From: Pseudomonas alcaliphila JAB1
GTDB lineage: Bacteria; Pseudomonadota; Gammaproteobacteria; Pseudomonadales; Pseudomonadaceae
DNA length: 64,000 nucleotides
Assembly: GCF_001941865.1 (NCBI RefSeq)
Contig: NZ_CP016162.1
Coordinates: 3,161,501 to 3,225,500, forward strand
Direction of reading: 5' to 3'
A program made the translations under genes and the position numbers. Positions 10,552 through 20,513 of this stretch are shown here, piece after piece (within the stretch, counting starts at the first letter, position 1; each line of letters opens with the position of its first letter). The notes under the pieces were generated by a model that was not told where the DNA came from, ran no database searches, and saw only the letters and a program-made list of their open reading frames with translations.

Positions 10552-13500
10552 TCACGCCTCCACCATCGCCAGCGCCTCCTCGACATCCACTGCCACCAGA
10601 CGCGAGCAACCCGGCTCGTGCATGGTGACCCCCATCAACTGATCGGCCATTTCCATGGCGATCTTGTTGTGGGTGATGTAGATGAACTGCACCGTGGCTG
10701 ACATCTCCTTGACCAGTCGCGCGTAGCGCCCGACGTTGGCATCGTCCAGCGGTGCATCCACTTCGTCCAACATGCAGAACGGCGCCGGATTGAGCTGGAA
10801 GATGGAAAACACCAGTGCCAAAGCAGTCAATGCTTTCTCTCCACCGGAGAGCAAATGAATGGTGCTGTTCTTCTTGCCCGGGGGCCGCGCCATGATGGTC
10901 ACACCGGTATCGAGTAAATCTTCGCCAGTGAGTTCCAAATAAGCGTTGCCGCCACCGAAAACTTTTGGAAAGAGCGCCTGCAAACCGCCATTGATCTGAT
11001 CGAAGGTATCCTTGAAACGATTACGCGTTTCCTTGTCGATCTTGCGGATGACGTTCTCCAGGGTTTCCAACGCTTCGACCAGATCCGCGTCCTGCGCATC
11101 CAGGTAGCGCTTGCGCTCGGACTGCTGCTGATACTCGTCGATGGCCGCGAGGTTGATCGGACCGAGACGGGCGATGCGTGCGGCCATGCGCTCCAGCTCT
11201 TCTTCCCAGGCGCTTTCCGTGGCCTCGGCCGGCAAGGTGGCAATCACCCCGTGCAGGTCGTAGTTGTCCTCGGCGAGCTGATCAGCCAACGCCTTGCGCC
11301 GCACGTTGAGCGACTGCCAATCCATGCGCTGTTGCTCCAGCTGGCTGCGTAGCAGTTGCGCCTGTTGTTCGGCCTGGGTGCGGCGCTTCTCGGCATCGCG
11401 CAGTTCGCGATCGGCGTCCTCCAGCGCCAAACGCGCCTGACGCAGTTCGTCGTCCACCGCCATGCGCCGCTCGAGCAGTTCTTCGAGCTTGATACGCAGC
11501 TCTTCCAGCGGCGCCTCGCCCTCTTCCAGATTCAGCGACAACTGCTCGCGCCGCTCATGCAGGCGCTCGGCCTGCATCTCCAGACGCTCCAGCGCCTGGC
11601 GGGTGGAGTCGTGCTGCGCCTTGAGCGAGCCGACGCGCACCGCCAGTTGATGGGCATGGTCCTTGTGCTGACGCGCGTCCTGACGCACACGGTCGAGGCG
11701 CTCGCGCAGACTGTCGCGGCTGGCCAGCAGGCTTTCGCGCTGCTCGTTATCCAGCGCCATGGCGTCCAGTGCGTCCTGCAGTTGCAGGCGTGATTCGCCC
11801 AGTTGCTCCTGCTCGATCTCGCGCTGCTCGGCCGCTTCCTGCAGTTCGTCCTGCAGACGGCGACGGCGCAGGCCCAACTGCTCGGCCTTGGCCTGGCTGG
11901 CGGACAGCTTTGCCTTCAGCTCGCTCAGCTGGCGCGCCAGTTCCTGGCCCTGACGGCGTTGCTGCTCACGCTGTTCTTCCTGAAGACGTTGCTCGTCGCG
12001 CAGCGCCAGCAGGCGTTCATCCAATTGCGCCAGGGCCGCCTCACGTTCCTCGCGCTCCAACTGCAAGCGCTCCAGCTCCTGGCCACGCGCCAGCACACCG
12101 CTGTCCGCCTCGGCGGCGCGACGCACGCGCAGGAAATGCCGGCCGACCCAGTAGCCGTCGCGGCTGATCAGGCTTTCGCCATCGGCCAGTTGCCCACGAG
12201 CGGCCAGCGCCTGCTCCAGGGATTCCACCGGGCGCACGCCGGCCAGCCAGGGCGACAGGTCATGGCTAGACTCGACCTTATCCAGCAGGCTACCGGCACG
12301 GCGCGCGCCGCCCCTGGCGGGGCTGGCCAGGCGCAGCTCGCCCTGCTCCAGGCTGGAGAAATCCAGCCCGGCGAAATCGTCCAGCAGCACGGCCTGCAGG
12401 TCGGCACCGAGCACGGTTTCCACCGCCAGCTCCCAGCCAGCCTCCACCCGCAGCCCTTCGGCCAGGCGCGGGCGCTGCAGCAGGCTCTGCTCGCGCAGCC
12501 ACTCGCCAGCACCCTGCCCCGGATCGAGCGCCGCCTGTTGCAGCGCTTCCAGCGAGGCCAGGCGACCGCTCAGACGTTGCAGTTCGCCCTGCGCCTGCTG
12601 CTGGGCCTGACCGGCCTGCTGCAGGTCCTCGCGCAGTTGCTGCAGCCGCTCGGCCTGTTGCTCTTCGGCCAGGTGCAGGGCTTCCTGCTGCAACTCACCG
12701 GCAGCGAGCTGTTCGTTCAGTTCGAGAATGGCGGCGTCTTCCGGGTCGGCCACCAGTTGCTGCAATTCTTCGTTGAGACGACGCTGGCGTTCTGCCAGAC
12801 GCTCCAGGCTCTGTTCCAACTGGGCGATGCGCGACTGCTGCACTTCGGCCTGACGACGCGGCTCGGCACTGCGCTGGTTGAAACCGTCCCACTGCTCCTG
12901 CCAGCCGTGCATGCTGGCTTCGGCCTCTTCCAGGCTGGCGGCGGACTCCTCGGCAGCGGCGGCGGTCATCTCCTGCTCGGGCAGGAGCATTTCCAGCTCT
13001 TCACCGAGGGTGGCCAGCAGGGTGCGGTCGTGGCCTAGGTGCGACTCGGTTTCCAGGCGCGCCTTTTCTGCCTCGCGCAGGTCATCCTGCAACTGGCGCA
13101 GGCGCTGCTGGCCATGCTGGATGCTCTGCTCGACGCGGGCGATATCGCCACCCACGGAATAGAAGCGGCCCTGCACCAGGTTGAAGCGCTCGCTCAATTC
13201 GTGATGGCCATCGCGCAGGCGCTCGATGCTGGCGTCGGCGCTGCGCTGCTCGGCCACCAGGGCCTCGAAGGCCACTTCCTGATCGCCGATCACCTGCTCG
13301 CGGCTGCCAACCTGCTGGTTCAGGCTCTGCCAGCGCAGGGCCAGCAGCTGTGCCTTGAGCTGGCGCTCTTCGGCCTTGTATTCCTGGTACTTCTCCGCCG
13401 CCTGGGCCTGACGGTGCAGACGCTCGAGCTGGCGCTCCAGCTCTTCGCGCAGGTCACTCAGGCGCTCCAGGTTCTCCTGGGTACGGCGGATGCGGTTTTC

Positions 13501-14040
13501 GGTCTCGCGGCGGCGCTCCTTGTACTTGGAGATGCCGGCGGCTTCCTCGATGAAATTGCGCAGCTCTTCGGGCTTGGCCTCGATCAGCTTGCTGATCATG
13601 CCCTGCTCGATGATCGAGTAGCTGCGCGGCCCCAGGCCGGTGCCGAGGAAGATATCGGTGATATCGCGGCGCCGGCACTTGGTGCCGTTGAGGAAGTAGG
13701 TGTTCTGCCCGTCGCGGGTCACCCGACGGCGAATGGAAATCTCGGCGAAGGCCGCGTATTCACCCACCAGCGAGTTGTCGCTGTTGTCGAAAATCAGCTC
13801 GATGGAGGCCTGGGTCACCGGCTTGCGTGTGTTGGAGCCGTTGAAGATGACGTCGGTCATCGACTCGCCGCGCAGGTTCTTCGCCGAGCTTTCACCCATC
13901 ACCCAGCGCACGGCGTCGATGATGTTCGACTTGCCGCAGCCATTGGGCCCGACCACCGCCGCCATGTTGCTGGGGAAGCTCACCGTCGTCGGATCGACGA
14001 AGGACTTGAAGCCCGCCAGCTTGATGCTCTTCAGGCGCAT
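10552..14040 (-). CDS. smc: Chromosome partition protein SMC
   Basis: SMC is the ATPase of the condensin-like complex that compacts and segregates the chromosome. The 1162-residue protein has Walker A GPNGCGKS at 31-38, two long coiled coils flanking a hinge (about 500-640), the ABC signature LLSGGEKAL and Walker B CMLDEVDAPLDD near the C-terminus. Length is standard. It is followed by zipA after about 210 bp, which contain an A/T-rich stretch likely to hold the zipA promoter. Confidence 0.97.
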   Translation of the reverse strand: MRLKSIKLAGFKSFVDPTTVSFPSNMAAVVGPNGCGKSNIIDAVRWVMGESSAKNLRGESMTDVIFNGSNTRKPVTQASIELIFDNSDNSLVGEYAAFAEISIRRRVTRDGQNTYFLNGTKCRRRDITDIFLGTGLGPRSYSIIEQGMISKLIEAKPEELRNFIEEAAGISKYKERRRETENRIRRTQENLERLSDLREELERQLERLHRQAQAAEKYQEYKAEERQLKAQLLALRWQSLNQQVGSREQVIGDQEVAFEALVAEQRSADASIERLRDGHHELSERFNLVQGRFYSVGGDIARVEQSIQHGQQRLRQLQDDLREAEKARLETESHLGHDRTLLATLGEELEMLLPEQEMTAAAAEESAASLEEAEASMHGWQEQWDGFNQRSAEPRRQAEVQQSRIAQLEQSLERLAERQRRLNEELQQLVADPEDAAILELNEQLAAGELQQEALHLAEEQQAERLQQLREDLQQAGQAQQQAQGELQRLSGRLASLEALQQAALDPGQGAGEWLREQSLLQRPRLAEGLRVEAGWELAVETVLGADLQAVLLDDFAGLDFSSLEQGELRLASPARGGARRAGSLLDKVESSHDLSPWLAGVRPVESLEQALAARGQLADGESLISRDGYWVGRHFLRVRRAAEADSGVLARGQELERLQLEREEREAALAQLDERLLALRDEQRLQEEQREQQRRQGQELARQLSELKAKLSASQAKAEQLGLRRRRLQDELQEAAEQREIEQEQLGESRLQLQDALDAMALDNEQRESLLASRDSLRERLDRVRQDARQHKDHAHQLAVRVGSLKAQHDSTRQALERLEMQAERLHERREQLSLNLEEGEAPLEELRIKLEELLERRMAVDDELRQARLALEDADRELRDAEKRRTQAEQQAQLLRSQLEQQRMDWQSLNVRRKALADQLAEDNYDLHGVIATLPAEATESAWEEELERMAARIARLGPINLAAIDEYQQQSERKRYLDAQDADLVEALETLENVIRKIDKETRNRFKDTFDQINGGLQALFPKVFGGGNAYLELTGEDLLDTGVTIMARPPGKKNSTIHLLSGGEKALTALALVFSIFQLNPAPFCMLDEVDAPLDDANVGRYARLVKEMSATVQFIYITHNKIAMEMADQLMGVTMHEPGCSRLVAVDVEEALAMVEA

Positions 14041-14046
14041 CTGGTT

Positions 14047-14706
14047 TTAGCGCTCGGCCAGGGTGGCCAGCACCAGCTGGCAATTGTGTTCGCCATAGGC
14101 CAGCAGCACCTCACGTGCACGCGCATGGTCACGGCCGATGATCGCCTGCAGCAGGCTGGCGAAGGTGCCCATGAACTGGCCCATCTCGCCTTTGCGCCGC
14201 TCCAGCGCCAGGTGGTAGGTGCGACTGATGGCCGGCAGCAGGTTCTCCAGGGTTTCCTGCAGGTACGGGTTGTCGGCGAAGGGAAAGGCCGCACGCATCA
14301 CGTCGAAGCTGTTCTCGACGAAGGCGCCGATATCGCCACGCTCCAGGCTGGCCAGCAGGCGCTGCTGGATATCGATGAAGGGCGCCAGGTCGGTCTCCAC
14401 CTTCCAGCGCTCGATCACCGCGCGCGCCAGCATGATGTAGAGCTCGATGCTCAGTGCGTAGAGGCTGGTGACGTGATGCGGGGTCAGTTCGCTGACCTGG
14501 GCGCCTCGGCGCGGCAGGATCACGATCAGATGGCGGCGTTCGAGAATCAGCAGGGCTTCGCGCACCGAGCCACGGCTGACGTTGAGGGCCTGGGTAACCT
14601 TCTGCTCCTGAATGCGCTCACGTTCCTTGAGCTCACCGCGAATGATGCGTTCGGCCAGGTAATGGGCAATTTGCTCGGCGAGGCTGTCCGGGGCCTTGAA
14701 CGTCAT
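14047..14706 (-). CDS. GntR-family regulator (FCD type), divergent from alkB
   Basis: This 219-residue transcription factor has an N-terminal winged helix (NVSRGSVREALLILERRHL, about residues 42-60) and an all-helical FCD ligand-binding domain. The start at 14706 is chosen because the conserved N-terminus begins there. It is 6 bp upstream of smc and divergent from the alkane hydroxylase gene. The shared region holds GGATTGT-CCT-ACAATCC (14884-14900), which fits the FCD-type operator pattern TNGTNNNACNA. It is therefore a good candidate to control alkB; the ligand is unknown. Confidence 0.88.
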   Translation of the reverse strand: MTFKAPDSLAEQIAHYLAERIIRGELKERERIQEQKVTQALNVSRGSVREALLILERRHLIVILPRRGAQVSELTPHHVTSLYALSIELYIMLARAVIERWKVETDLAPFIDIQQRLLASLERGDIGAFVENSFDVMRAAFPFADNPYLQETLENLLPAISRTYHLALERRKGEMGQFMGTFASLLQAIIGRDHARAREVLLAYGEHNCQLVLATLAER

Positions 14707-14883
14707 GACATTCCTTATTTGCGTCGATCCAGGGGCAGGCGGTCGAGTCTGGGAGCCCCGCCACGGCTGGGCGGGAGCAAGAAAATCTGGCGGCGAGTGT
14801 AACACAGGGTGTTACCCCGCCAAGCGTCCCCGCGGGGCACTTTCCGTTCTAAAGGTTGGCCGTGGAAGTCTGGCCACGAAAAT

Positions 14884-14900
14884 GGATTGTCCTACAATCC
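14884..14900. promoter_or_regulatory. Predicted GntR operator overlapping the alkB -10
   Basis: GGATTGT-CCT-ACAATCC is a perfect 7+3+7 inverted repeat 38 bp before the alkB start. It contains TTGTCCTACAA, matching the FCD-GntR pattern TNGTNNNACNA. The hexamer TACAAT (14893-14898) inside it could be the -10 of the alkB promoter, so binding would block transcription. Confidence 0.6.
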
Positions 14901-14938
14901 GAGGTAAAACCCAGAACAATAATGACTTGGAGAATCCG

Positions 14939-16072
14939 ATGTTCGAACGCCTGCCGTCGCGCTGGATGCTCGCCCTGAAAAAGGTCGGCTACTGGATCTG
15001 GCTGATCCCGGTACTGGGCATCCCCCTGAGCTATTACTGGTCGCAGGGCAGCGCTCACGCCGACGCCTGGCCCTGGCTGGTGATCAGCGTGGTGTTCGGT
15101 GTGATTCCCTTGCTGGACTTCATTGTCGGTCGCGACCCGGCCAACCCGGATGAGCGCGACGAAGTACCGGCCCTCGAAGCCCAGGGCTACTACCGACTGC
15201 TGAGTCTGGCCACGGTGCCGCTGCTGCTGGCGATGCTGGTGTGGAGCGGCTGGATATTCGCCAGTTACGAGGGCTGGAGCTGGGTCGGCCAGCTCGGCTG
15301 GGTGCTGTCGGTCGGCACGGTGATGGGCGCCATCGGCATCACCGTGTCGCACGAGCTGATCCACAAGGACCCGACACTGGAGCAGAACGCCGGCGGCCTG
15401 CTGCTGGCAGCGGTGTGCTACGCCGGCTTCAAGGTCGAACATGTGCGCGGCCATCACGTGCATGTATCGACGCCCGAAGATGCCTCCTCCTCACGCTTCG
15501 GCCAGAGCCTGTACGCCTTTCTGCCGCATGCCTACAAGCACAACTTTCTCAACGCCTGGAAGCTCGAGGCCGAGCGTCTCAAGCGGCGCAGCTTACCGGC
15601 CCTGCATTGGCGCAACGAGCTGATCTGGTGGTACGCCATCAGCGCGCTGTTCCTGCTCGGCTTCACCCTGGCCTTAGGCCCGCTCGGCGCCCTGTTCTTC
15701 CTCGGCCAGGCGGTTATCGCCTTTACCCTGCTGGAGATCGTCAACTATGTCGAACACTACGGCCTGCACCGGCGCAAACTGGACAACGGCCGCTACGAGC
15801 GCACCAATGCGCACCACTCCTGGAACAGCAACTTCCTGCTGACCAACCTGTTTCTCTTCCATCTGCAGCGCCATTCCGACCACCACGCCTATGCCAAGCG
15901 CCGCTATCAGGTGCTACGCCATTTCGACGACAGCCCGCAGTTGCCCAATGGCTATGCCGGAATGATCGTGCTCGCGGTGTTCCCGCCGCTGTGGCGCGCC
16001 GTGATGGACCCCAAGGTGCGCGCCTACTACGCCGGCGAAGAGCACCAACTGAGTGAGTCGCAGCCGACCTGA
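14939..16072 (+). CDS. alkB: AlkB-type alkane 1-monooxygenase
   Basis: This integral-membrane di-iron enzyme hydroxylates medium/long n-alkanes at the terminal carbon, using electrons from rubredoxin. The 377-residue protein has the expected histidine motifs HELIH (138-142), EHVRGHH (167-173), NYVEHYG (269-275) and LQRHSDHH (309-316), and about six membrane helices. The ATG at 14939 is preceded by TTGGAG. Rubredoxin and rubredoxin reductase genes are not in the window. Context (gntR-smc on the other side) matches alkB2 of P. aeruginosa. Confidence 0.93.
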   Translation: MFERLPSRWMLALKKVGYWIWLIPVLGIPLSYYWSQGSAHADAWPWLVISVVFGVIPLLDFIVGRDPANPDERDEVPALEAQGYYRLLSLATVPLLLAMLVWSGWIFASYEGWSWVGQLGWVLSVGTVMGAIGITVSHELIHKDPTLEQNAGGLLLAAVCYAGFKVEHVRGHHVHVSTPEDASSSRFGQSLYAFLPHAYKHNFLNAWKLEAERLKRRSLPALHWRNELIWWYAISALFLLGFTLALGPLGALFFLGQAVIAFTLLEIVNYVEHYGLHRRKLDNGRYERTNAHHSWNSNFLLTNLFLFHLQRHSDHHAYAKRRYQVLRHFDDSPQLPNGYAGMIVLAVFPPLWRAVMDPKVRAYYAGEEHQLSESQPT

Positions 16073-16097
16073 GCACCCAGTTCGAGCACACCCGATC

Positions 16098-16127
16098 AAC
16101 CCCGGAAGCGCAGGCTTCCGGGGTTTT
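16098..16127 (+). terminator. Rho-independent terminator after alkB
   Basis: AACCCCGGAAGC-GCAG-GCTTCCGGGGTT is a near-perfect stem followed by TTGTTTG, 26 bases after the alkB stop. Confidence 0.85.
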
Positions 16128-16312
16128 GTTTGTCGCCTAGGGTGCGCCATGCGCCCAGCATTTCGGCATCGACTGGCTGGTGCGCACGACCCAGGCGGCC
16201 TCGCGACATCCTACGAAAGTCCCGCAGCAGAGCCTTCGCTGGCACGAAAACCGCTACTCTCAGAGCATGAATCCCGCCCGCCGCGCTCATAACCGAAACG
16301 CATGACAAGCAG

Positions 16313-16364
16313 CTGACCACGAGGTCAAATATTTGTTGACCCAAAAGTCAGAAAACTCTAGATT
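16313..16364 (+). promoter_or_regulatory. xdhA promoter with tandem RutR-like boxes
   Basis: Two boxes of the form yTGACC-N4-rGTCAr lie 23 bp apart: CTGACCACGAGGTCAA (16313-16328) and TTGACCCAAAAGTCAG (16336-16351). The second supplies a -35 hexamer TTGACC (16336-16341), 17 bases from TAGATT (16359-16364), a plausible -10. No TTGTATACAA box is seen here. The rest of the 385 bp gap (16073-16457) holds the alkB terminator and nothing else recognised. Confidence 0.7.
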
Positions 16365-16457
16365 GCCTCCATGGCCAATCACGTCCGGGCCTTGCAATGC
16401 GTGCACATACCCGGCGAGCCAAACGATTCATAACAATAAAGTGCCTGGAGGTCGTCC

Positions 16458-17897
16458 TTGATCCAGTTTTTACTCAACCGGGAGCTGCGCACCGAGCATG
16501 CCCTGGACCCCAACGTCACCGTGCTCAACTACCTGCGTGAGCATGTCGGCAAAACCGGAACCAAGGAAGGCTGCGCCTCCGGCGACTGCGGTGCCTGCAC
16601 CGTGGTGGTGGGCGAGCTCGAGGGCGAGCGCGTACGCTACCGCACCCTCAACTCCTGCCTGACTTTCGTTTCCAGTCTGCACGGCAAGCAACTGATCACC
16701 GTCGAAGACCTCAAGCACCAGGGCAAGCTGCACAGCGTGCAGCAGGCGATGGTCGACTGCCATGGCTCGCAATGTGGCTTCTGCACCCCCGGTTTCATCA
16801 TGTCGCTGTTCGCCCTGCAGAAGAACTCCACCGGCTACGACAAGGGCCAGACCCTGGAAGCCCTGGCCGGCAACCTGTGCCGCTGTACCGGCTACCGCCC
16901 GATCATCGACGCCGCCGAGCAGGCCTGCTGCCAGAAGCAGCCGGATCAGTTCGATGCCTTCGAAAGCAACACCGTGGCCCAGCTCCAGGCCATCGCCCCG
17001 CGTGAAACTGCCGAGCTCAACAGTGGCGACAAGCGCTGCCTGGTGCCGCTGACTGTGGCCGACCTGGCCGACCTCTATGCCGCCAACCCCGAAGCCCGCC
17101 TGCTCGCCGGCGGCACCGATCTGGCCCTGGAAGTCACCCAGTTTCACCGCGAACTGCCGGTGATGATTTACGTCGGTCATATCGAAGACATGAAGCGCAT
17201 CGAAGTGACCGACAGCGCCATCGAAATCGGCGCTGCCGCGGCCCTGTCCGACTGCTACGAAGCGCTGTCGCGCGAGTACCCGGACTTCGGCGAACTGCTG
17301 CACCGCTTCGCCTCGCTGCAGATCCGCAACCAGGGCACCCTGGGCGGCAATATCGGCAACGCCTCGCCCATCGGCGACGCCCCGCCGCTGCTGATCGCCC
17401 TTGGCGCGCAGATCGCCCTGCGCCAGGGCAACACCCGGCGCATCCTGCCGCTGCAGGACTACTTCCTCGACTACAAGGTGACCGCGCGCCAGGAAGCCGA
17501 ATTCATCGAGAAGATCATCGTGCCGCGCGCCCAGGCCAACCAGGCGTTCCGCGCCTACAAGGTATCGAAGCGCCTGGACGACGACATTTCCGCCGTCTGC
17601 GCGGCCTTCAACCTGACTATCGTCGACGGCGTGGTCACCGAAGCGCGCATCGCCTTCGGCGGCATGGCCGCCATCCCCAAACGCGCCAGCGCCTGCGAAG
17701 CGGCCCTGGTCGGCTCGGCCTGGTACCCGGGCGTGATCGAACGCGCCTGCGACGCGCTGGGCGAGGACTTCACCCCGCTGTCGGATTTCCGCGCCAGCAA
17801 GGAATACCGCCTGCTCACTGCCCAGAACCTGCTGCGCAAGTTCTTCCTGGAGCAGCAGTCGCCCGAGGTCGAGACCCGGGTTACCGCCTACGCGTAA
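16458..17897 (+). CDS. xdhA: Xanthine dehydrogenase, FeS/FAD subunit
   Basis: XdhA passes electrons from the molybdenum centre in XdhB through two [2Fe-2S] clusters to FAD and NAD+. The 479-residue protein has plant-ferredoxin-type cysteines 39, 44, 47 and 67 (EGCASGDCGACT). The second cluster uses Cys106, 109, 141 and 143 (CGFC and CRCTGYRP). The FAD site LLAGGTDLAL lies near 216-225, followed by a CO-dehydrogenase-flavoprotein C-terminal domain. Translation starts at TTG (16458), with GGAGG seven bases upstream and no nearer alternative. xdhB follows after 62 bp. Confidence 0.96.
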   Translation: MIQFLLNRELRTEHALDPNVTVLNYLREHVGKTGTKEGCASGDCGACTVVVGELEGERVRYRTLNSCLTFVSSLHGKQLITVEDLKHQGKLHSVQQAMVDCHGSQCGFCTPGFIMSLFALQKNSTGYDKGQTLEALAGNLCRCTGYRPIIDAAEQACCQKQPDQFDAFESNTVAQLQAIAPRETAELNSGDKRCLVPLTVADLADLYAANPEARLLAGGTDLALEVTQFHRELPVMIYVGHIEDMKRIEVTDSAIEIGAAAALSDCYEALSREYPDFGELLHRFASLQIRNQGTLGGNIGNASPIGDAPPLLIALGAQIALRQGNTRRILPLQDYFLDYKVTARQEAEFIEKIIVPRAQANQAFRAYKVSKRLDDDISAVCAAFNLTIVDGVVTEARIAFGGMAAIPKRASACEAALVGSAWYPGVIERACDALGEDFTPLSDFRASKEYRLLTAQNLLRKFFLEQQSPEVETRVTAYA

Positions 17898-17959
17898 GCG
17901 TGCAGTGAATTGATACGCCGCCGGCCAGCCCGGCGGCATGCGAAGTTTTGGAGGCGAAG

Positions 17960-20356
17960 ATGTCCAGTCATATCGAACACAAATCCCAGGAAGAGCTGGC
18001 CGCTCTGTTCCGCGCCGGCATGACCAGCGGCGTCGGCCGCAGCGTCAAGCACGAGAGCGCGGACAAGCATGTGTCCGGCGAAGCGGTCTATGTCGACGAC
18101 CGCCTGGAATTCCCCAACCAGTTGCACGTCTATGCGCGCCAGTCGGACCGTGCCCATGCGCGCATCCTGCGCATCGACACCCGCCCCTGCTACGAGTTTC
18201 CGGGCGTGGCCATCGCCATCACCAAGGACGACGTACCGGGCCAGCTGGACATCGGTCCTGTGGTCGCCGGTGACCCGCTGCTGGCCGACGGCAAGGTCGA
18301 GTACGTTGGCCAGGTGGTGCTGGCGGTAGCCGCTGACAGTCTGGAAACCGCGCGCAAGGCGGCCATGGCCGCCATCGTCGAATACGAAGACCTAGAGCCG
18401 GTGCTCGACGTGGTCGAGGCCTACCGCAAGAAGCATTTCGTGCTCGCCAGCCACACCCACCGCATCGGCGACTCGGCCAGCAAACTGGCCAGCGCCCCGC
18501 GTCGCCTGCAGGGCACCCTGCATATCGGCGGCCAGGAACACTTCTACCTGGAAACCCAGATTTCCTCGGTGATGCCGACTGAAGACGGCGGCATGCTGGT
18601 CTACACCTCGACGCAGAACCCCACCGAGGTGCAGAAACTGGTCGCCGAAGTGCTCGGCGTGCCGATGAACAAGATCGTCATCGACATGCGCCGCATGGGT
18701 GGCGGCTTCGGCGGCAAGGAAACCCAGGCTGCCGGCCCGGCGTGCCTGTGCGCGGTGATCGCGCACCTCACCGGCCGGCCGACCAAGATGCGCCTGCCGC
18801 GCGTCGAAGACATGAGCATGACCGGCAAGCGTCACCCCTTCTACGTCGAGTACGACGTCGGCTTCGATGACGACGGCCTGCTGCACGGCATCGAGATGGA
18901 CCTGGCCGGCAACTGCGGCTACTCGCCGGACCTGTCCGGCTCCATCGTCGACCGCGCCATGTTCCACTCGGACAACGCCTACTTCCTCGGCAACGCCACC
19001 ATCAACGGTCATCGCTGCAAGACCAACACCGCGTCGAACACCGCCTACCGCGGTTTCGGCGGCCCGCAGGGCATGGTCGCCATCGAGGAAGTGATGGACG
19101 CCGTGGCGCGCCACCTCGGCAAGGACCCGCTGGAAGTGCGCAAGCTCAACTACTACGGCAAGACCGAGCGTAACGTCACCCACTACCATCAGACCGTCGA
19201 GCACAACGTCATTCACGAAATGACCGCCGAACTGGAGCAAAGCTGCGAGTACGCCAAGCGCCGTCGCGAAATCATCGAATTCAACCAAAAAAGCCCGGTA
19301 CTGAAGAAAGGCCTGGCCATGACCCCGGTGAAATTCGGCATCAGCTTCACCGCCACCTTCCTCAACCAGGCCGGCGCGCTGATCCACATCTACACCGACG
19401 GCTCGATCCACCTGAACCACGGCGGCACCGAGATGGGCCAGGGCCTCAACACCAAGGTCGCGCAGGTCGTCGCCGAAGTGTTCCAGGTCGATATCTCGCG
19501 CATCCAGATCACCGCCACCAACACCGACAAGGTGCCCAATACCTCGCCCACCGCAGCCTCCAGCGGCGCCGACCTCAACGGCATGGCGGCGAAGAACGCG
19601 GCCGAGACCATCAAGCAGCGCCTGGTCGACTTCCTGGTGCGCGAGTACAAGGTCACCCCGGAAGACGTGGAATTCCGCAATGGCCAGGTACGCGTGCGCG
19701 AGCACTTCCTGTCCTTCGAAGAGATGATCCAGAAGGCCTACTTCGGCCAGGTCTCGCTGTCTTCGACCGGCTTCTACCGCACGCCGAAGATTTACTACGA
19801 CCGCGACAAGGCGGCTGGCCGCCCCTTCTACTACTACGCCTACGGCGTGGCCTGCGTGGAAGTGCTGGTCGACACCCTGACCGGCGAGTACCGCATGCTG
19901 CGCGGCGACATCCTGCATGAGGTCGGCGACTCGCTGAACCCGGCCATCGACATCGGTCAGGTCGAAGGCGCCTTCGTCCAGGGCATGGGCTGGCTGACCA
20001 TGGAAGAGCTGGTGTGGAACGCCAAGGGCAAGCTGATGACCAACGGCCCGGCCAGCTACAAGATCCCGGCCATCGCCGACATGCCCATCGACCTGCGCGT
20101 GAAGCTGGTGGAAAACCGCAAGAACCCGGAAGACACCGTGTTCCACTCCAAGGCCGTGGGCGAGCCGCCCTTCATGCTCGGCATCGCTGCCTGGTGTGCC
20201 CTCAAGGACGCCGTGGCCAGCCTGGCGGACTACAAGGTGCAACCGCAGATCGACGCCCCGGCCACCCCTGAGCGCGTGCTCTGGGGCGTGGAACAGATGC
20301 GTAAGTTGAAACAAGCCAGAACAAGCGCCGTCGAGATGGAAACGGCAGGAGCGTAG
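17960..20356 (+). CDS. xdhB: Xanthine dehydrogenase, molybdopterin subunit
   Basis: XdhB binds the molybdenum cofactor and oxidises hypoxanthine and xanthine to urate. The 798-residue protein shows the family motifs MGGGFGGKET, AYRGFGGPQG, GTEMGQGLNTK and, near the C-terminus, KAVGEPPFMLG with the catalytic glutamate. The ATG at 17960 follows TTGGAGGCGAAG, a clear ribosome site, so an in-frame TTG four codons earlier is not used. The stop codon TAG lies within the arm of a palindromic repeat (20352-20417). Confidence 0.96.
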   Translation: MSSHIEHKSQEELAALFRAGMTSGVGRSVKHESADKHVSGEAVYVDDRLEFPNQLHVYARQSDRAHARILRIDTRPCYEFPGVAIAITKDDVPGQLDIGPVVAGDPLLADGKVEYVGQVVLAVAADSLETARKAAMAAIVEYEDLEPVLDVVEAYRKKHFVLASHTHRIGDSASKLASAPRRLQGTLHIGGQEHFYLETQISSVMPTEDGGMLVYTSTQNPTEVQKLVAEVLGVPMNKIVIDMRRMGGGFGGKETQAAGPACLCAVIAHLTGRPTKMRLPRVEDMSMTGKRHPFYVEYDVGFDDDGLLHGIEMDLAGNCGYSPDLSGSIVDRAMFHSDNAYFLGNATINGHRCKTNTASNTAYRGFGGPQGMVAIEEVMDAVARHLGKDPLEVRKLNYYGKTERNVTHYHQTVEHNVIHEMTAELEQSCEYAKRRREIIEFNQKSPVLKKGLAMTPVKFGISFTATFLNQAGALIHIYTDGSIHLNHGGTEMGQGLNTKVAQVVAEVFQVDISRIQITATNTDKVPNTSPTAASSGADLNGMAAKNAAETIKQRLVDFLVREYKVTPEDVEFRNGQVRVREHFLSFEEMIQKAYFGQVSLSSTGFYRTPKIYYDRDKAAGRPFYYYAYGVACVEVLVDTLTGEYRMLRGDILHEVGDSLNPAIDIGQVEGAFVQGMGWLTMEELVWNAKGKLMTNGPASYKIPAIADMPIDLRVKLVENRKNPEDTVFHSKAVGEPPFMLGIAAWCALKDAVASLADYKVQPQIDAPATPERVLWGVEQMRKLKQARTSAVEMETAGA

Positions 20357-20417
20357 GGTGGGCTTCAGCCCACCAACATCAACGGGGGTGTATTGGTGGG
20401 CTGAAGCCCACCCTACG
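20352..20417. repeat. Palindromic repeat (GTAGGGTGGGC type) inside the xdh operon
   Basis: CGTAGGGTGGGCTTCAGCCC and GGGCTGAAGCCCACCCTACG are exact inverted arms around a short spacer. The left arm contains the xdhB stop codon. A related half unit (CGTAGGGTGGACAACCGCG) follows at about 20447. The structure may act as a processing or stability element between xdhB and xdhC. Confidence 0.8.
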
Positions 20418-20513
20418 CCTGCGCGACATCCACCCTATGACGGTTCGTAGGGTGGACAACCGCGAAGCGTTATCCACCAGGCCGTAGACGCACAACCCAG
20501 CAGGTGTAAAACA

